NCBI GenBank assembly: GCA_015501075.1
Contig: JADNYJ010000260.1
Span: 1 to 48,023, forward strand
Source of the DNA: Gymnopilus junonius
Lineage: Eukaryota; Basidiomycota; Agaricomycetes; Agaricales; Galerinaceae
Direction: 5' to 3'
Length of the DNA stretch: 48,023 bases
The number at the start of each line of letters is the position of its first letter. Position 1 is the stretch's first letter. Position numbers and translations under genes: made by a program. The notes under the pieces are model-generated. The model saw only the letters and a list, made by a program, of their open reading frames with translations. It did no database searches and was not told the origin of the DNA. Shown here piece by piece: positions 10,400 through 21,132 of the stretch.

Positions 10400-11264
10400 C
10401 TATGGTAGAACCATACGTCGGGTGGTAAGTGGTTTAACCTTAAGCTGGTTGACATGTGCTAAATACTAAATTACTGAGTCAATAAATTTCCTTTGAGAGG
10501 CAATGTTGCCTATATATTAATACTCACTGGTGTTTACGTATTGGCAAGACCACCTGGATCACAATGCATGTCCATTAGATACGGTGAATAGGAAGAGAGA
10601 TAATGAATAATATGCACCCGCATAAGCAAGCAGTAGGGCCAGTATAGTTCGGACCTCCACCTAGGTCTACATGTCAGCTACTTGTTAGAATCTTTGAGAA
10701 GTTGTTTACATTGTCCGTACGAACCCACGACGGGGTATGTAACTGAAGAATCCGGCGGGAGGCATTGGCTGTGGTCTGAGTTGGGAGCAAGAGTAAATCG
10801 GTAGCCAAAGTTTCATGCGATTTATGTTTTCTTACATGGATTTGCGTATGTGCAGGTTATGCTGTATGTCACTTTAAGTTTGCAATTCATAAACGGAAAA
10901 AAAATGCTAAGGTATACTTAAAAGCGCAGACCGTAGGTCCAGTAAAGCCGATTCCACCGCCTAAGGTTACGTTTCAAGATTGGTACTCTCGAATTTAGGA
11001 AGTGACTTACACTGCGCCCAAGGTGCCGCCCCAGAGATGCAGTTCGGCGTCACTTGGCGGTATGAATATAGATCAGCTTAGGAAGCATGGGTAGCAATAA
11101 CAAACGTAAAAACCTGCGATATTGATATCACCTTGTTAAATAACATTAGGTCGTTAAATATCATACAAACTTTTAGACTTACGCTGAACGGGGGTATCAA
11201 CAACTCGCCCACTTACTGCGGTAAAACACGTAATTGCAAAAGCTGCAAGGTTAATCGATCGCAT
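10400..11264 (-). CDS. Secreted protein with two tandem CBM1 cellulose-binding modules
   Basis: Built from splice signals and phase. Exons: 11264-11183, 11131-11114, 11052-11011, 10960-10918, 10861-10836, 10775-10710, 10660-10618, 10553-10528, 10458-10400, giving about 134 aa. The start MRSINLAAFAITCFTA is a signal peptide. Module 1 reads PWAQCGGIGFTGPTVCAFNI then TCTYANPYHSQC, a complete CBM1 with four cysteines. After a short linker (LPPDSSVTYPVVG), module 2 reads SYGQCGGPNYTGPTACLCGW then SCQYVNT, and the last exon seems to lose the terminal Q-C cysteine. CBM1 binds crystalline cellulose through a flat aromatic face. There is no catalytic domain. The 18-nt exon 2 can be skipped in frame, so it may be optional. 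The last exon is the least certain part. Confidence 0.72.
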
Positions 11265-12469
11265 ACTAAGCTCGGGACTGTCAATGGATATTGGCTCTGG
11301 TGTCGGATTGGTGTTCGGTGCATATTTTATCTCTTTATACGCAGGCGGCGGTTTCAAATGCAAGATTATCGGAGATTTAAGACTTCGATTTATGTCAGGC
11401 AAGCCGCACCAAATAATTGAAGGATCCGAGAAGTACCCTTGACCTCATTTAACCTTCCGTGCTGTAACGCCCAACACCCGGGGGAACAAGATCAGAAGTC
11501 GATCATATGCATTTGAAGCGATGTGTTCTTGCAAGACAGGATGCAGTCTCTCTATTGGACCCAGAGTCAACGCCAAGTGTCCATGGGACTTATTTTGATT
11601 GGATCCGTATACCCTGTACGTCGATTGTAGGATCGTACCTTTATCCTGGCGGCGCTGTCAAAATATGAATGTTACTGATCAAAGAACGAGATTTGAACCA
11701 TCAATATTGGAGCCTACTCGGGTCGCTTGAGCCAACGAATGGTTAAGTGGATAAATAGAACGACATACACAGGGGTAGACGATAATGCTCACACGAGAAA
11801 CTGGCACCCTAAGAGAGTCTCAAGATAGGGCACGGCAGGCGTAATCTCACGATGGAAGGACAATGGGTGCCTAGTGGTCGTGCAGGTAGAAAAAATGAAT
11901 ATAAGAGGTACCGGAAGAGGGTTGGACGCCATGCGGGCTGCATGCCGAGGGCCCAAATTTTCACCGACAATTACTCCCTCCATCCGAGCTGCCCAGGCAG
12001 CTTGCGCGAAAGGTATCTTAGAGATGGCTGCCCAAAGTTATAGGCGTGCAGTGGCGGGATGCATAAGTAACCTGTGGTCGACAATCGAGATTGAAGCCAA
12101 TTTTACGCCGTGGTCAGCCGGAGGGATAGGGTAGCCACTTGGCGCCGTTGCACACAACCGACCAGCAGTATTAAACGATGAGGGCCGACCCAGACCCAGG
12201 ACTAAAACTCGCCTCTTTCTCTCCGCCTATGCCCGCCCTAAGTTCCTTCCGCTCACGGTGCGTCCGATTCTTGCATGTTGCTAGCAGCATGGGGTCTTCA
12301 TCCTCCTATTGTCCCAGAGGAAGGTTTGAGTTTGTGGTTGAGTTCGAGGCTGAGCTGAAGTCGCCGCGCCGCCTATTGGGTCAGGCAGGGTGGGGGATTT
12401 GTTTGGCCGATGTTCCTGAGGGCCCAACGACCTTGGGCGGTCGGCGGTGAAAGACGATTTCAACGTTGC
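11265..12469. other. Intergenic; no supported gene
   Basis: Open frames at 11789-12134 on both strands are short and overlap each other, with no domain, signal peptide or splice-consistent extension recognised. Confidence 0.4.
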
Positions 12470-13811
12470 GTGGGCATGCTGGGCTGGAGAACGAATTTAA
12501 GTGGCTGGAACGACGGTTTGGATAGATGAAAAGACGAAAAGAGGACAGGGATTGAAAAGCGAGCAGATAATGAAGAAAACGTACATTTAGCCGAAGTGGA
12601 CTTTCCTCTCAGCTCTTTGTCTCCATTCGACATCTCCACGTCTTTAGTAACGTCCATGACCTTGTATGTGAGTTGGACGTGGTTAGCGTAAGTGGTCACG
12701 AGCACAAAACACTCGGCAGCGGGGAGGGCAGCGCCTCCCGTCTATCAACACTCAAAATGCCGTTGGGTTTCATGTCCGCAAGCCCATCGACGACCCGCCC
12801 GCGCCTCTCTTCTTTCTAGCTAGTTTCAGCTGGCAGTCGGCTTCCACCTCCCCGCCTATTCCACCACTAAATGGAATCCTCTCTCTCGTCTAGAACGCCC
12901 TCTTTCTCCTCATCGACGGGGCCAAGGTCCACTTCCTTTTGCCGGTCCACCTTCGTCCAGTACTGCATAGCTGTCGAGAAAAGGAGAACCGGCCAGAAAC
13001 TCATCCTGGGCGCTGATGAACACAGCCATCTGCGTGAGCGCAGTCCTTCACGCGGGCTCCGCATACCCAGGTGGCGAATATGGAGGAGAGGGCAAGCAGG
13101 ATACCGGCCATTTGGTGGCGGAAGTGCTGAATCTATTGGGGGCTTGATGAGTGGGGATTGTATGTCAGGTTTGGGTTCGAGGTTCCGCCTGAGGGTGGAC
13201 GTGAGGTGATATCGGGTCAACACGAGTTAACGTTCGAGGTTGAGGTGGACGAAAAACATGCAGGTGTCTGAGCAGCGTGGCGGACTATACCGCGTTCCCA
13301 TCGTCCCACTCCCACCCGAGGACCACTTCCTCGCCGGCTCAGAAATCACGCAGGGAAAAGACGCCGAAGGCGAGGGGGTTACCTGACGAGTCTGGGTCGG
13401 GATTGATCGCTCTAAGAAGGTAGGGCATGGGCAGCGACGACGAGGTGGGTTGGACAGGCGAGGAAGTTATGGCTGTAGTGCCTTTCCTATGTTGGGGCTG
13501 CTGCTGTAGCTTCGTGCGGGCCTTGTTGACGGGAAGTTGTTTTGGGCGATGGGGATATATGACTAGAGGAGGTGGCGGAGCTGTTCCTAACTGAGAGTAG
13601 CCCAAGCGTCGCCTCTTGTACATCCGGGTTCGTCTCCCACCCCATCGGAGAACGACTCCTTTCTGTTGTCCATGGCGAAGGATATCGCCCGCTCCGGTGT
13701 GGTGCCAGACACACCTCCTCCACCCAGCTCCTCAACTGTCGCATATTCCACCAGTGTGTAACGCAACACCGGGGACGGCGGATGTACATGCGTGGGGGGA
13801 TAAGCGAGCAC
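12470..13811 (-). pseudogene. Decayed SET-domain (histone/protein methyltransferase-like) gene
   Basis: On the minus strand, the frame at 13623-13339 ends AFGVFSLRDF, a stop codon, then continues in the same frame AGEEVVLGWEWDDGNAV, stop. This is the G-E-E-V-V-L-G-W-E-W-D-D-G-N-A-V core of agaricomycete SET proteins. Further on (about 13115-13030) FRHQMAGILLALSSIFATWV followed by CGARVKDCA fits the post-SET cysteine region (family CACG...DCA) with the first cysteine changed. Upstream (13811-13587) and downstream (about 12680-12590, KDVEMSNGD, then a GTACGT donor) pieces may be further exons. Two in-frame stops and frame changes mark it as dead. Strand, core and post-SET are visible; the outer limits are inferred. 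Confidence 0.55.
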
Positions 13812-15446
13812 GAGCGTCAGTGCGAGTTTTAGGATGCGGAGGTAGCCTCATAGTATGAGAGGAAACGGTGTTGTCGTTCCCCCCTTATTCGACTGCGATC
13901 ACGCGGCCCACGTCTTTGGGCGCGCAGTGGGCGGGAGTGTATGATCGCCTGTCCAGTGTCACCACTCTGCGACCCCGTGCTTCGTTGTTCGTCGTGGCCG
14001 TTTTCCGGCTTGTGGCACACTACATGCATGTGGTGTTATATAGGAGACGCCGCGTCGAAGGGAGTAGTTGAATGGAACCATTTATTCGATTTCTTTAGAG
14101 TATGTGGTGTATATCGAAAACGTAAATAGGTTATATGAAATGTTTTAAAGAGGAGAAAACTCCGATGTCGTTTCCACCATCCTAATGCGAGACGCCCAGG
14201 AAGTGTGTGGGGCACAAGCTCAACAAAGAGAAAGTAGATTCAAATCCAAGAGGGAAAATAACGGTTGGAAGGTAAGAAAGTGCCGATTGTGAAGTAGAAG
14301 GTGACAACAACTAAATTGTTTAAAGTATGGGTTGCGAAACCGAGTTAGAAAAAAAACCGCACTGAGTAACTACTTGGATAAAAAAGTAAATACGAAAGGA
14401 ATAATTCCCATGGGAAATTTGAAAGAGCTAAACCCACGCTCATCACATTTTATTATCGATTGGACTGAAACAGTAAAGTGTTGAGATCGAAGCCTGTATC
14501 CGCGACGACGAGAATGCGAGAGGCAGAGGCTATGAAAATTTGGATCTGACTGCAAAGCCGCGGCATGTCCGTCCTCAGATCTGGAAATTGCACGCATGGC
14601 TCAGGTAAATTTTAGTTATATTAGCTCAGAGGAAAGATTCCTTCTAATGATCAACTTGAAACGTCAGATAGATAAGACATTACTAAGGTCAAGAGTTAGG
14701 GGTGAAACTGGTCATGTCTATTATCAGGTTATATGCGAGAAAAGCGAGGGGGAGACTTGTCATATGGTTTGACCTGAGTTCTCGTCGTTACGTGGGCGTG
14801 ATTGTCATCTCATGGGATGAGGCATTGAGGACGGATGTGGCAGTAGCGTATTCAGGTGAGGAGGACCCCTAGACAGTGGCAAATATATTGAGCGAGATTT
14901 CATAAGGAATAAGGCAACACCCTCAAGTACCTGCAAAATTATTAATGCACAACGAAAAGAGGGGGAAAGGAGGCGTGCAGGTTTGGCTTTGGTAAAAGGC
15001 CTTGCGTGTGTTGAATGAGATCCTCCCAGCGAACTTTGGTTAATTCTTACATGCTGAGAACGAGTAGAAAGAGTTAGAGGGTGAAATGGTTGCAATAATA
15101 ATACGTACTTATAACCTCGCATTTTGTTTTCTGTGTCACTAAGCTTTCATTGCCGGCTCCTCTCGAATTCAGTGGTCAATTCATCGGTAGTCGACTTGGA
15201 CGGATACACTGTGCGATCATAAATTCATTTAGTATCCATTTACCCAAGAAGGAGAAGCAATGGATTTAGTAATTTATACGAGGATGGAAGGATAGATGAG
15301 GTTCATAACTAACGATCCCACAAATGACTGCAACTCGAAATAGAAAGCCTCTATTAAAGTGGACATAAGAACCTTTCATATGACCATGTCATGATACTAA
15401 AGAAATTCATGCCTGCAGTGTGTATTCGACCCCGTATCAATGTCAA
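13812..15446. other. Intergenic; no supported gene
   Basis: Short frames exist on both strands without domains or splice support. AT content rises after about 14100. Nothing repeated elsewhere in the window was noticed. Confidence 0.4.
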
Positions 15447-16138
15447 TGTGGTGAAGTTTAACCGGTATTATGTAGTCCATTGAATTTGCTGAACACCCTG
15501 TGCCCGAGCTTGACCCGACGGCGGGTTTTTTGCCATCATCGTCTCAACTCGGACCTAGAACTAGGAGATGCGACGGCTCGAAAGCGGAATCTACTGTCAG
15601 CAGCAGCGTTAATTTTAAATATTCACGTTAGAAAGGTTGAGTCTCAAGTTCTTCGTAATTGTACAAGACATCGTGTAAGTAGTCGTTGGAGAATCTGCCA
15701 AGGTGTTGGTACTGACAATAGCTATAATTTATATTAGTATTACTTGTGCTTAATCTTCTAAAATTCATATGGAGGACCCCAGATAACATGACACTGTAAC
15801 AGTCTACAGACGACTCGACGAAAAGGCTTAACGCCACCGAGTCTACTCTATAGCTGTGAGTCCTTTCTCCGTTCCGCAAAACCGCGAGATCTAGAAATAT
15901 ACTTGACTCAGTTGGGGGCGGTGTGCCAGTATCATCTGGCCAGGTTAGATTAGATTAGATGAGATTAGCGCACTTTTCCAGGCCCATGCCAGAACGGCTT
16001 ACTCAGAGACTCGAGCGGTACAGGACGGGTTAATCACATATCTCAAAGCATCGCATTGATTTTCCGCTCTGTATTCAAAAGTAAAGCAATACAAAAGCCA
16101 TTTATCAACCTTGGTCACCCACCATATTAGTAAATTTC

Positions 16139-16969
16139 TTAAACAACAGCAGAGTACTCCTTCAGATTCTCCAAAAGCGTGCCCCATCGCCTGTTATGCC
16201 ATGTCGAAATATCCTTCCACTGTTGACTCTCCTCTCCAAAAATAATCTTCATCCAAATCAGGTAATTGCCGACCACCAAATCCCCCCACGACGGCGTCTC
16301 GCCAAGCAAAAACGGGCCCTTCCCATCTTTCCCGCTCTTCCTATACCACGCATCCACTTTCCCCAGCCCACTCTGGAATTTAGCCCACTGTTCCACGGCC
16401 GCGTCGCCCGTGGGGACTAGGTCTTCCAACGTCGCCCCGAACAAAGGCTCGCGCGTAGCGCGGAAGTACGGCTGACTGGCGGGGTTGAGGAGCGTATAGG
16501 TGAGTGGGACGATAAAAGCATATAGGGAACCGAGATTGGGCTGGAACGCGTCTGTGAAAGCCATTTGGAGCCCGAGGGTGTTGTGTGGGAAGAGGGACGG
16601 GGTGTCGGGGTAAGTTTTTTCAAGGTATTCGGCGATGGTGAGGGAGTCGGAGACATATTTCTCTGTGGAGGGGTCGTAGATGGCTGGGAGGGTGTAGAAG
16701 TCACTTCCGTCGGGTTTTTTCCCTGTGGGTAGGATTCCGTGTTCCTTGGCGTGTGCTTCGATGTCGGGGTATTCAACCCATTCAGTTTTGTATGGGATGC
16801 CTTTGAAGTTCAAGGCGAATCTGTGAAGAGGGGAAAAAAGAGGGTAGGTTAGATTGGGAGATACTGGAACAGAGGAAGTCGGTAACCAAACGCACCTCGT
16901 TTTCCAAGTGTTGGGCGACCAGGCATTCTCAGGCGTAGCTGAAGGGATATCGTACAGGATGATAGTCAT
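16139..16969 (-). CDS. Etherase-type glutathione S-transferase, copy A
   Basis: 251 aa in two exons (16969-16896, 16820-16139); the 75-nt intron (GTGCGT...CACAG) joins AG|A within an Arg codon. The N-terminal thioredoxin-like half starts MTIILYDIPSATPENAWSPN, with the W-S-P-N-T-W-K-T-R stretch where the family's probable catalytic Ser lies, followed by W-V-E-Y-P-D-I and S-D-S-L-T-I-A-E-Y-L-E (the glutathione-binding Asp/Ser-type loop). The C-terminal half is all-helical. This pattern is that of fungal GTE (etherase-related, LigE/LigF-like) GSTs, implicated in glutathione-dependent handling of aromatic ethers; the substrate here is unknown. It is a cytosolic type with no signal peptide. The paralogue at 21133-21953 has the same exon 1 length and intron position; this copy has three extra residues near K-S-G-K-D-G-K-G. 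Confidence 0.92.
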   Translation of the reverse strand: MTIILYDIPSATPENAWSPNTWKTRCVWLPTSSVPVSPNLTYPLFSPLHRFALNFKGIPYKTEWVEYPDIEAHAKEHGILPTGKKPDGSDFYTLPAIYDPSTEKYVSDSLTIAEYLEKTYPDTPSLFPHNTLGLQMAFTDAFQPNLGSLYAFIVPLTYTLLNPASQPYFRATREPLFGATLEDLVPTGDAAVEQWAKFQSGLGKVDAWYRKSGKDGKGPFLLGETPSWGDLVVGNYLIWMKIIFGEESQQWKDISTWHNRRWGTLLENLKEYSAVV

Positions 16970-17023
16970 TATATGCGACGGGCGACGGGAGATGTGCGAA
17001 AGGCCTGTGGATAGCTACCGTGG

Positions 17024-17032
17024 TTTATATAA
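17024..17032 (-). promoter_or_regulatory. TATA box of GTE copy A
   Basis: On the minus strand TTATATAAA lies about 55 nt upstream of the GTE ATG. The same TATATAAA context stands upstream of copy B (21995-22002), so this promoter element was kept through the duplication. Confidence 0.6.
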
Positions 17033-17049
17033 CCTTCCCTTCTTCTATT

Positions 17050-17890
17050 ATATCTGCTGACCAAGGGACGACGTGATATTGACAAGAGGAGTTTGAACCC
17101 AGTACACATTGACGATAACACGTTCATCATTCGGGTTCAACCGCTCCGCCTCATCCCGAGGTATTTACTAAGGCCACTTGTTAGTGGGTAGTGCATGGAG
17201 CACATTGCAAAGCATGCCGCAGCCGCGAATCCTTTCGGACTCCAGGAGCCTAAGCGAGAAGCATAGCATATGGAGCAGCACCGAGCCCTTGTTCAGGGCC
17301 CATTCAAAACCCAGCTTGGGTTACCAGTTGCAGTGAGTAATGACATCCCGGGCTCCAACGGGGAATCCACGAAAGTGGGTGTAGCGAGTAGTGAGAGCCT
17401 GTTATCATCCCGCACTCCAACGGGGAATTCACGGTTGGTGGGAAAGCAAGGCAGGAGCCTGTAGCGTGGTCCATGGGGTCGGCAGGGTGGGTCCTGGATT
17501 GAGTTCTCGAGGCAAGCAGAACCAGTGAATCATTATGAAGTAAGCATAAAGGAACATCATCAGCAGGTCCTCGATGCCTTAGAAAGGGCGGCGCCGTCCC
17601 CAACTGTTGAGCTGTTCACCACTTGGCCAGGTCATCGGAATTTCTTGTCAAAAGAGACGCCTGGCGCCAACTATGAGATGGATGATGGTGCCAAAATCAA
17701 GATGCGAGGGCCTCTGGACAACGGGCGCTCGCGGAGACGTCGACTGAACACCTCGAAAGAGTTGTGAAGGAGAGAAAGCCTGAGGAAGCTGGCTCATCAC
17801 GTCTGTTGACAACGTGATGAGGGGGAGTCACGTGCTTACCGCTTACCGGAGTCGGCATTCTAATCTACGCTTCACTAAGACGAGAATACG
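17050..17890. other. Intergenic part of unit A; short internal repeats
   Basis: It contains two imperfect direct repeats about 70 bp apart (near 17347 and 17412), each with CTCCAACGGGGAATYCACG, and an 80-codon frame (17525-17767) without a recognised domain. Unit B has different sequence here. Confidence 0.4.
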
Positions 17891-17894
17891 AATA

Positions 17895-18436
17895 CTGTTG
17901 CATTTCGTTCAATTCACCGGTCACGGGTCACAGGCCCTCCAAAATCGGCGAAATGTCACAGTTGTCCACGGTCACAAGACTGAGTGGCGAAACCATTTGA
18001 TGGCTATAAATTTGGTCATTTTTGTGCTTAAAATCGCAAAAATCACCCCAGAACTGGTGAACTGCCACTCTGGCATTCTTAAATTACTAGAAATAAAAGC
18101 TGTGAGACTGTAATTAGTTAAACTAAGTATTTTGTGGCTTAGGAGGTCAATGTCCGAGTCTTCATAACTGGGTTTGATATCATGCTATCAAAATTGGACA
18201 GATGATTGCTATGTAAGTAGTCGCAAAATAACACATCAGGTGAGAATCGAACCCACTGCCTAGAGCAGTCATTGAACTACTTCGACGCATACTACCATAC
18301 CAGTCCACCACGACAACTCTGTTAGACTGGTGAAATTTTAGGTAGGTCACAGGTCCCAAGCCCACCTGGTGAACCTGGCATTTCACCGGGCAGGTCACAG
18401 GTCACAGGGGGTGGTGAATTGAATGAAATGCAACAG
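17895..18436. mobile_element. 542-bp terminal-inverted-repeat element with TA target duplication
   Basis: The left end CTGTTGCATTTCGTTCAATT and the right end in reverse complement CTGTTGCATTTCATTCAATT match for 24 bp with one mismatch, and each side is flanked by TA. GGTCACGGGTCACAGG-type repeats follow inside both ends. There is no transposase frame. TA target sites fit a Tc1/mariner-like non-autonomous element. Unit B near 22610-22635 (GGAAACACTCGACTCAGG) looks like the unfilled site (A: CGAATACTCAACCCAGG once the element is removed). On the minus strand about 18315-18235 is a tRNA-like stretch with a perfect B-box-like GGTTCGATTC. Confidence 0.75.
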
Positions 18437-19188
18437 TACTCAACCCAGGGCAGTCGCCCGTTGGGGGGTTTGAGAAATGGGGAAGGCGGGTTTCTTGTAC
18501 ATTGAATTAATTTGATGTTCTTACCACTATAAATAATAATTTTGCCTATATCTTCTAAATCTATTCAGTTCGAAAAAGGCAATTGCAAAATTTCGATACC
18601 TTGTTATGACTCGTTTTCGACCTAATGGCGAATTCGCTGGACAACATGAGAATCCTAATTAAGCATGAATGTAGCAGTCTTAAAGCTAAGTGCACATGAA
18701 GGCACACTATCATTATTAGGGTCCAATAATATGGGCGTACACGTATGAATACACATTTGACCGTCTATTCTTCGGGGATTTTATCAGTTTCGAAAGTCGT
18801 CTACTAGTTAGTATAACTTGAAGAATTTATTCAATCTAGCACGTCCGGGATACTCTCCAATCAGTACTTGAATATTTACACTTTTTTAGCGATAGCTGAA
18901 TTTTAACTATTCCCAATCCAAATCATTGCATATCATTATCCTCATCAGTTTTACAGACAACAAAAAAAGCATAGGTTGTCCAAACTTCCTCTTCTCTTTT
19001 CCTTTTTTTACCGCGGAATAACCAGTACTTATCTTCCTTCCTTCTCATTGAGTATATCCGTCGTCCACGCAGCAGCCTCCCACAAGAGCCCCTCAGCTGA
19101 CCCATGTTATTATTATTACTATTAATTTGCCTCTCGCCTTCTCCATGTTCATCGTGATCGACATCTGATTCTTTGACCACTCACATCC

Positions 19189-19593
19189 TTAAACTTGTCG
19201 AGCCCACCGCCGACTCAGAGTCGGAGTAGAACTGGAAGGAACAGGAAGGCATTCAGAGAACCCTGTGTACACCAATAATTTAGTTCCCTCCACATGTCAA
19301 GTAAAAGTATTTTACCTGATGGGCAATGGGGCGTACGTACATGGATCATTAAACACACAGGACGTTCCAGCAATACAATCAGTCGGACCGGTGTAGGTCA
19401 ATCCCTGTAAGAGATTAAAATTAAACATAAGTAAGGTGTTCATTCCTCCTCTACCATGGTTGATTCGAGAAAAACAAAAAACAAGTACACCGCATTGACC
19501 CCACATTGAGACTTGAGCGACGACGGACGTGCTTAGAGTTAGTACTACTACAGAAGAGAGCAGCACGGTCAAAAAGGTGAAAGGCGACCGCAT
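19189..19593 (-). CDS. Small secreted single-CBM1 protein
   Basis: 80 aa in three exons: 19593-19489, 19404-19341, 19262-19189. The signal peptide MRSPFTFLTVLLSSVVVLTL is followed by STSVVA and the mature start QVSMWGQCGG. The CBM1 continues LTYTGPTDCIAGTSCVFNDP then WFSECL, so all four cysteines and the aromatic face residues (W, Y, W/F) are present. A serine/proline linker and a basic tail (S-R-R-W-A-R-Q-V) end the protein. The second intron (CCA T|GTACGT) sits at the same codon and phase as in both CBM1 modules of the gene at 10400-11264. An upstream in-frame ATG (19626) would add 11 residues before the signal peptide; I prefer 19593. No enzyme domain is present; it probably binds plant cell-wall cellulose or the fungal surface. 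Confidence 0.82.
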
Positions 19594-20421
19594 TCTTTCT
19601 TGAAAGTACGTATTTGACGTGTTCATCAAACACAGAGTACTTGGCTTCTTTTAATACTCATTAAAGACAAAGCGAGAGCGAGAAAAAAATCCGCTAAATG
19701 GCCGAATAACATCCATCTCTGAACATCTGTCGACCGAGGAAAGACTAGGGTACGTGTAAGAAAACTTATATTTCGCGGACGAGCTTTGAATCCAAGTCGA
19801 CTCTTTGTTAATGAGGTGAAGTTTAACCGGTATTATAAGTACAGTCTATTGAATTTGCTCAAACACCTATGCCCGAGTTTGACCAGATGATGGGACTTTT
19901 AATACCAGGGCATCGTCATCTCATCTCGGACACATAGCCCTCTATAGAGTAAATACTGGAATAGAATCGAGGGTTTTTCCGTTTCATGTGAAATTGGAAT
20001 TGCAGATAGGTAACTTGGACTTTGACAGACTTCTGCATACTCTAGAGTACGTGTACATGTACGTTCGACCTAGGAAACGCAACATCTCAACTCGAATGCG
20101 AATTTACGTGTTAGTAGGATTTGATTATCAATTCACGTTAGAAAGGTTGAGTATCAATTTTCAAGATCTGCGGAATTGTTGCCAGTGTGTATTTTGTAGT
20201 CGGAGTTGCCAAAAGGTCTTATTTTAGATTTTAAAGAAACTGCCCGTCTTGGTTTTGCTGGATAATAATTACAAGACCCCGACCTCGCTCCGCTTCGGCC
20301 AAAGAACAGGTCCAAGTGAATGAGAAGGGCAAAAAGATGGACCAAAAAAGGGGGAGGTGCAAACAGATGTACATGAATTCGCGACATCTGCTTAAGATAT
20401 ACAGTAAGTATAAGCTGCCAG

Positions 20422-20801
20422 GCTGGACAAAAATGCCCCTCCTTCTGGCTGTCAGACGTTATATCGACAATTCGCCACTGTTCAGCAAGAATGGTCATGA
20501 ATAGGCATGAATCATCGCGAGTCGCCCCCAATCGTCCCCAACTGTCACGAATCGGCATGATCATCAGTTTTTTCTTTTCAAATAACTATTGCAAGCGCCC
20601 GAAGTGCGTAAATAAAATTAAAAAACCTTATAGATGAACACATTACCAACCTCGCAGATTTGGCACAATTGGATTGGAGGCAATTAGTGATGATTGAGGA
20701 TGATTGGCCATGAAAGGTCACGAAATGTGCCAATTCACCACGATTCATCGCGGTCCAAGCACTTGGAGATAAATGCAAAATCAGACTTGATTTTGTCCAG
20801 C
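20422..20801. mobile_element. Small terminal-inverted-repeat element (about 380 bp)
   Basis: The left end GCTGGACAAAAATG and the right end in reverse complement GCTGGACAAAATCA share an 11-bp perfect inverted terminus. The interior is rich in repeated CATGA/GATTCATCGCG-type motifs and has no coding capacity. Unit A has no equivalent. No clean target-site duplication was found, so class and exact limits are open. Confidence 0.45.
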
Positions 20802-20879
20802 ACGGTGCGCCATATATAATTATAATTCAGATTAAGTACAGGAAGTTGCGCTTAAGCTCCCTCATGTGGAGGACTCATG

Positions 20880-20979
20880 CACGGGGGGAAGCAGCCATCC
20901 AATTGGCTCAAAATGAGCATTTTGTAATATAAAAGTGCTCATTTTTTTCGGTCGTTTGGACAGTTGCTTGCCTGTTGTC
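20880..20979. mobile_element. Palindromic MITE, copy 1 (degenerate)
   Basis: About 100 bp that fold on themselves: AATTGGCTCAAAATGAGCA pairs with TGCTCATTTTTTTCGG. It matches copy 2 (27502-27599) over nearly its whole length, but its ends and target duplication are eroded. Confidence 0.75.
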
Positions 20980-21132
20980 TTAGTGCCTGTCGGCCTGCTC
21001 TATGCGTCTCCGAGCACTTTCCAGGCCCGTGCCAGAACGGCCCACTCTAGCAGTGGAAAGCGGATTGTCGCCATAACTAATACGAAAGCCATTTATCATC
21101 TTGATCACCCGTCATACTACATAGTAAATTTC

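Larger units (their letters stand above)
15447..18726. repeat. Segmental duplication unit A (contains GTE gene A)
   Basis: The left edge (GTGAAGTTTAACCGGTATTA at 15451) matches unit B at about 19815. ATTCACGTTAGAAAGGTTGA recurs in both (about 15622 and 20131). The GTE gene and its 3' flank match, and the right edge (about 18470-18726, including ACAACATGAGAATCCTAA and ATTATTAGGGTCC) matches 22650-22892. The units are in the same orientation with CBM1 gene B between them. Coding parts are most similar and intergenic parts are interrupted by different small insertions, so the duplication is not recent. Confidence 0.85.

Noticed and set aside
11660..11730. Second tRNA-like B box (GGTTCAAATC, minus strand)
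   Set aside because: No cloverleaf could be formed around it; likely chance.
18235..18315. A functional tRNA gene on the minus strand (B box GGTTCGATTC)
   Set aside because: The T arm can pair, but no matching acceptor stem or anticodon arm could be drawn; I treat it as tRNA-derived sequence inside a transposon.
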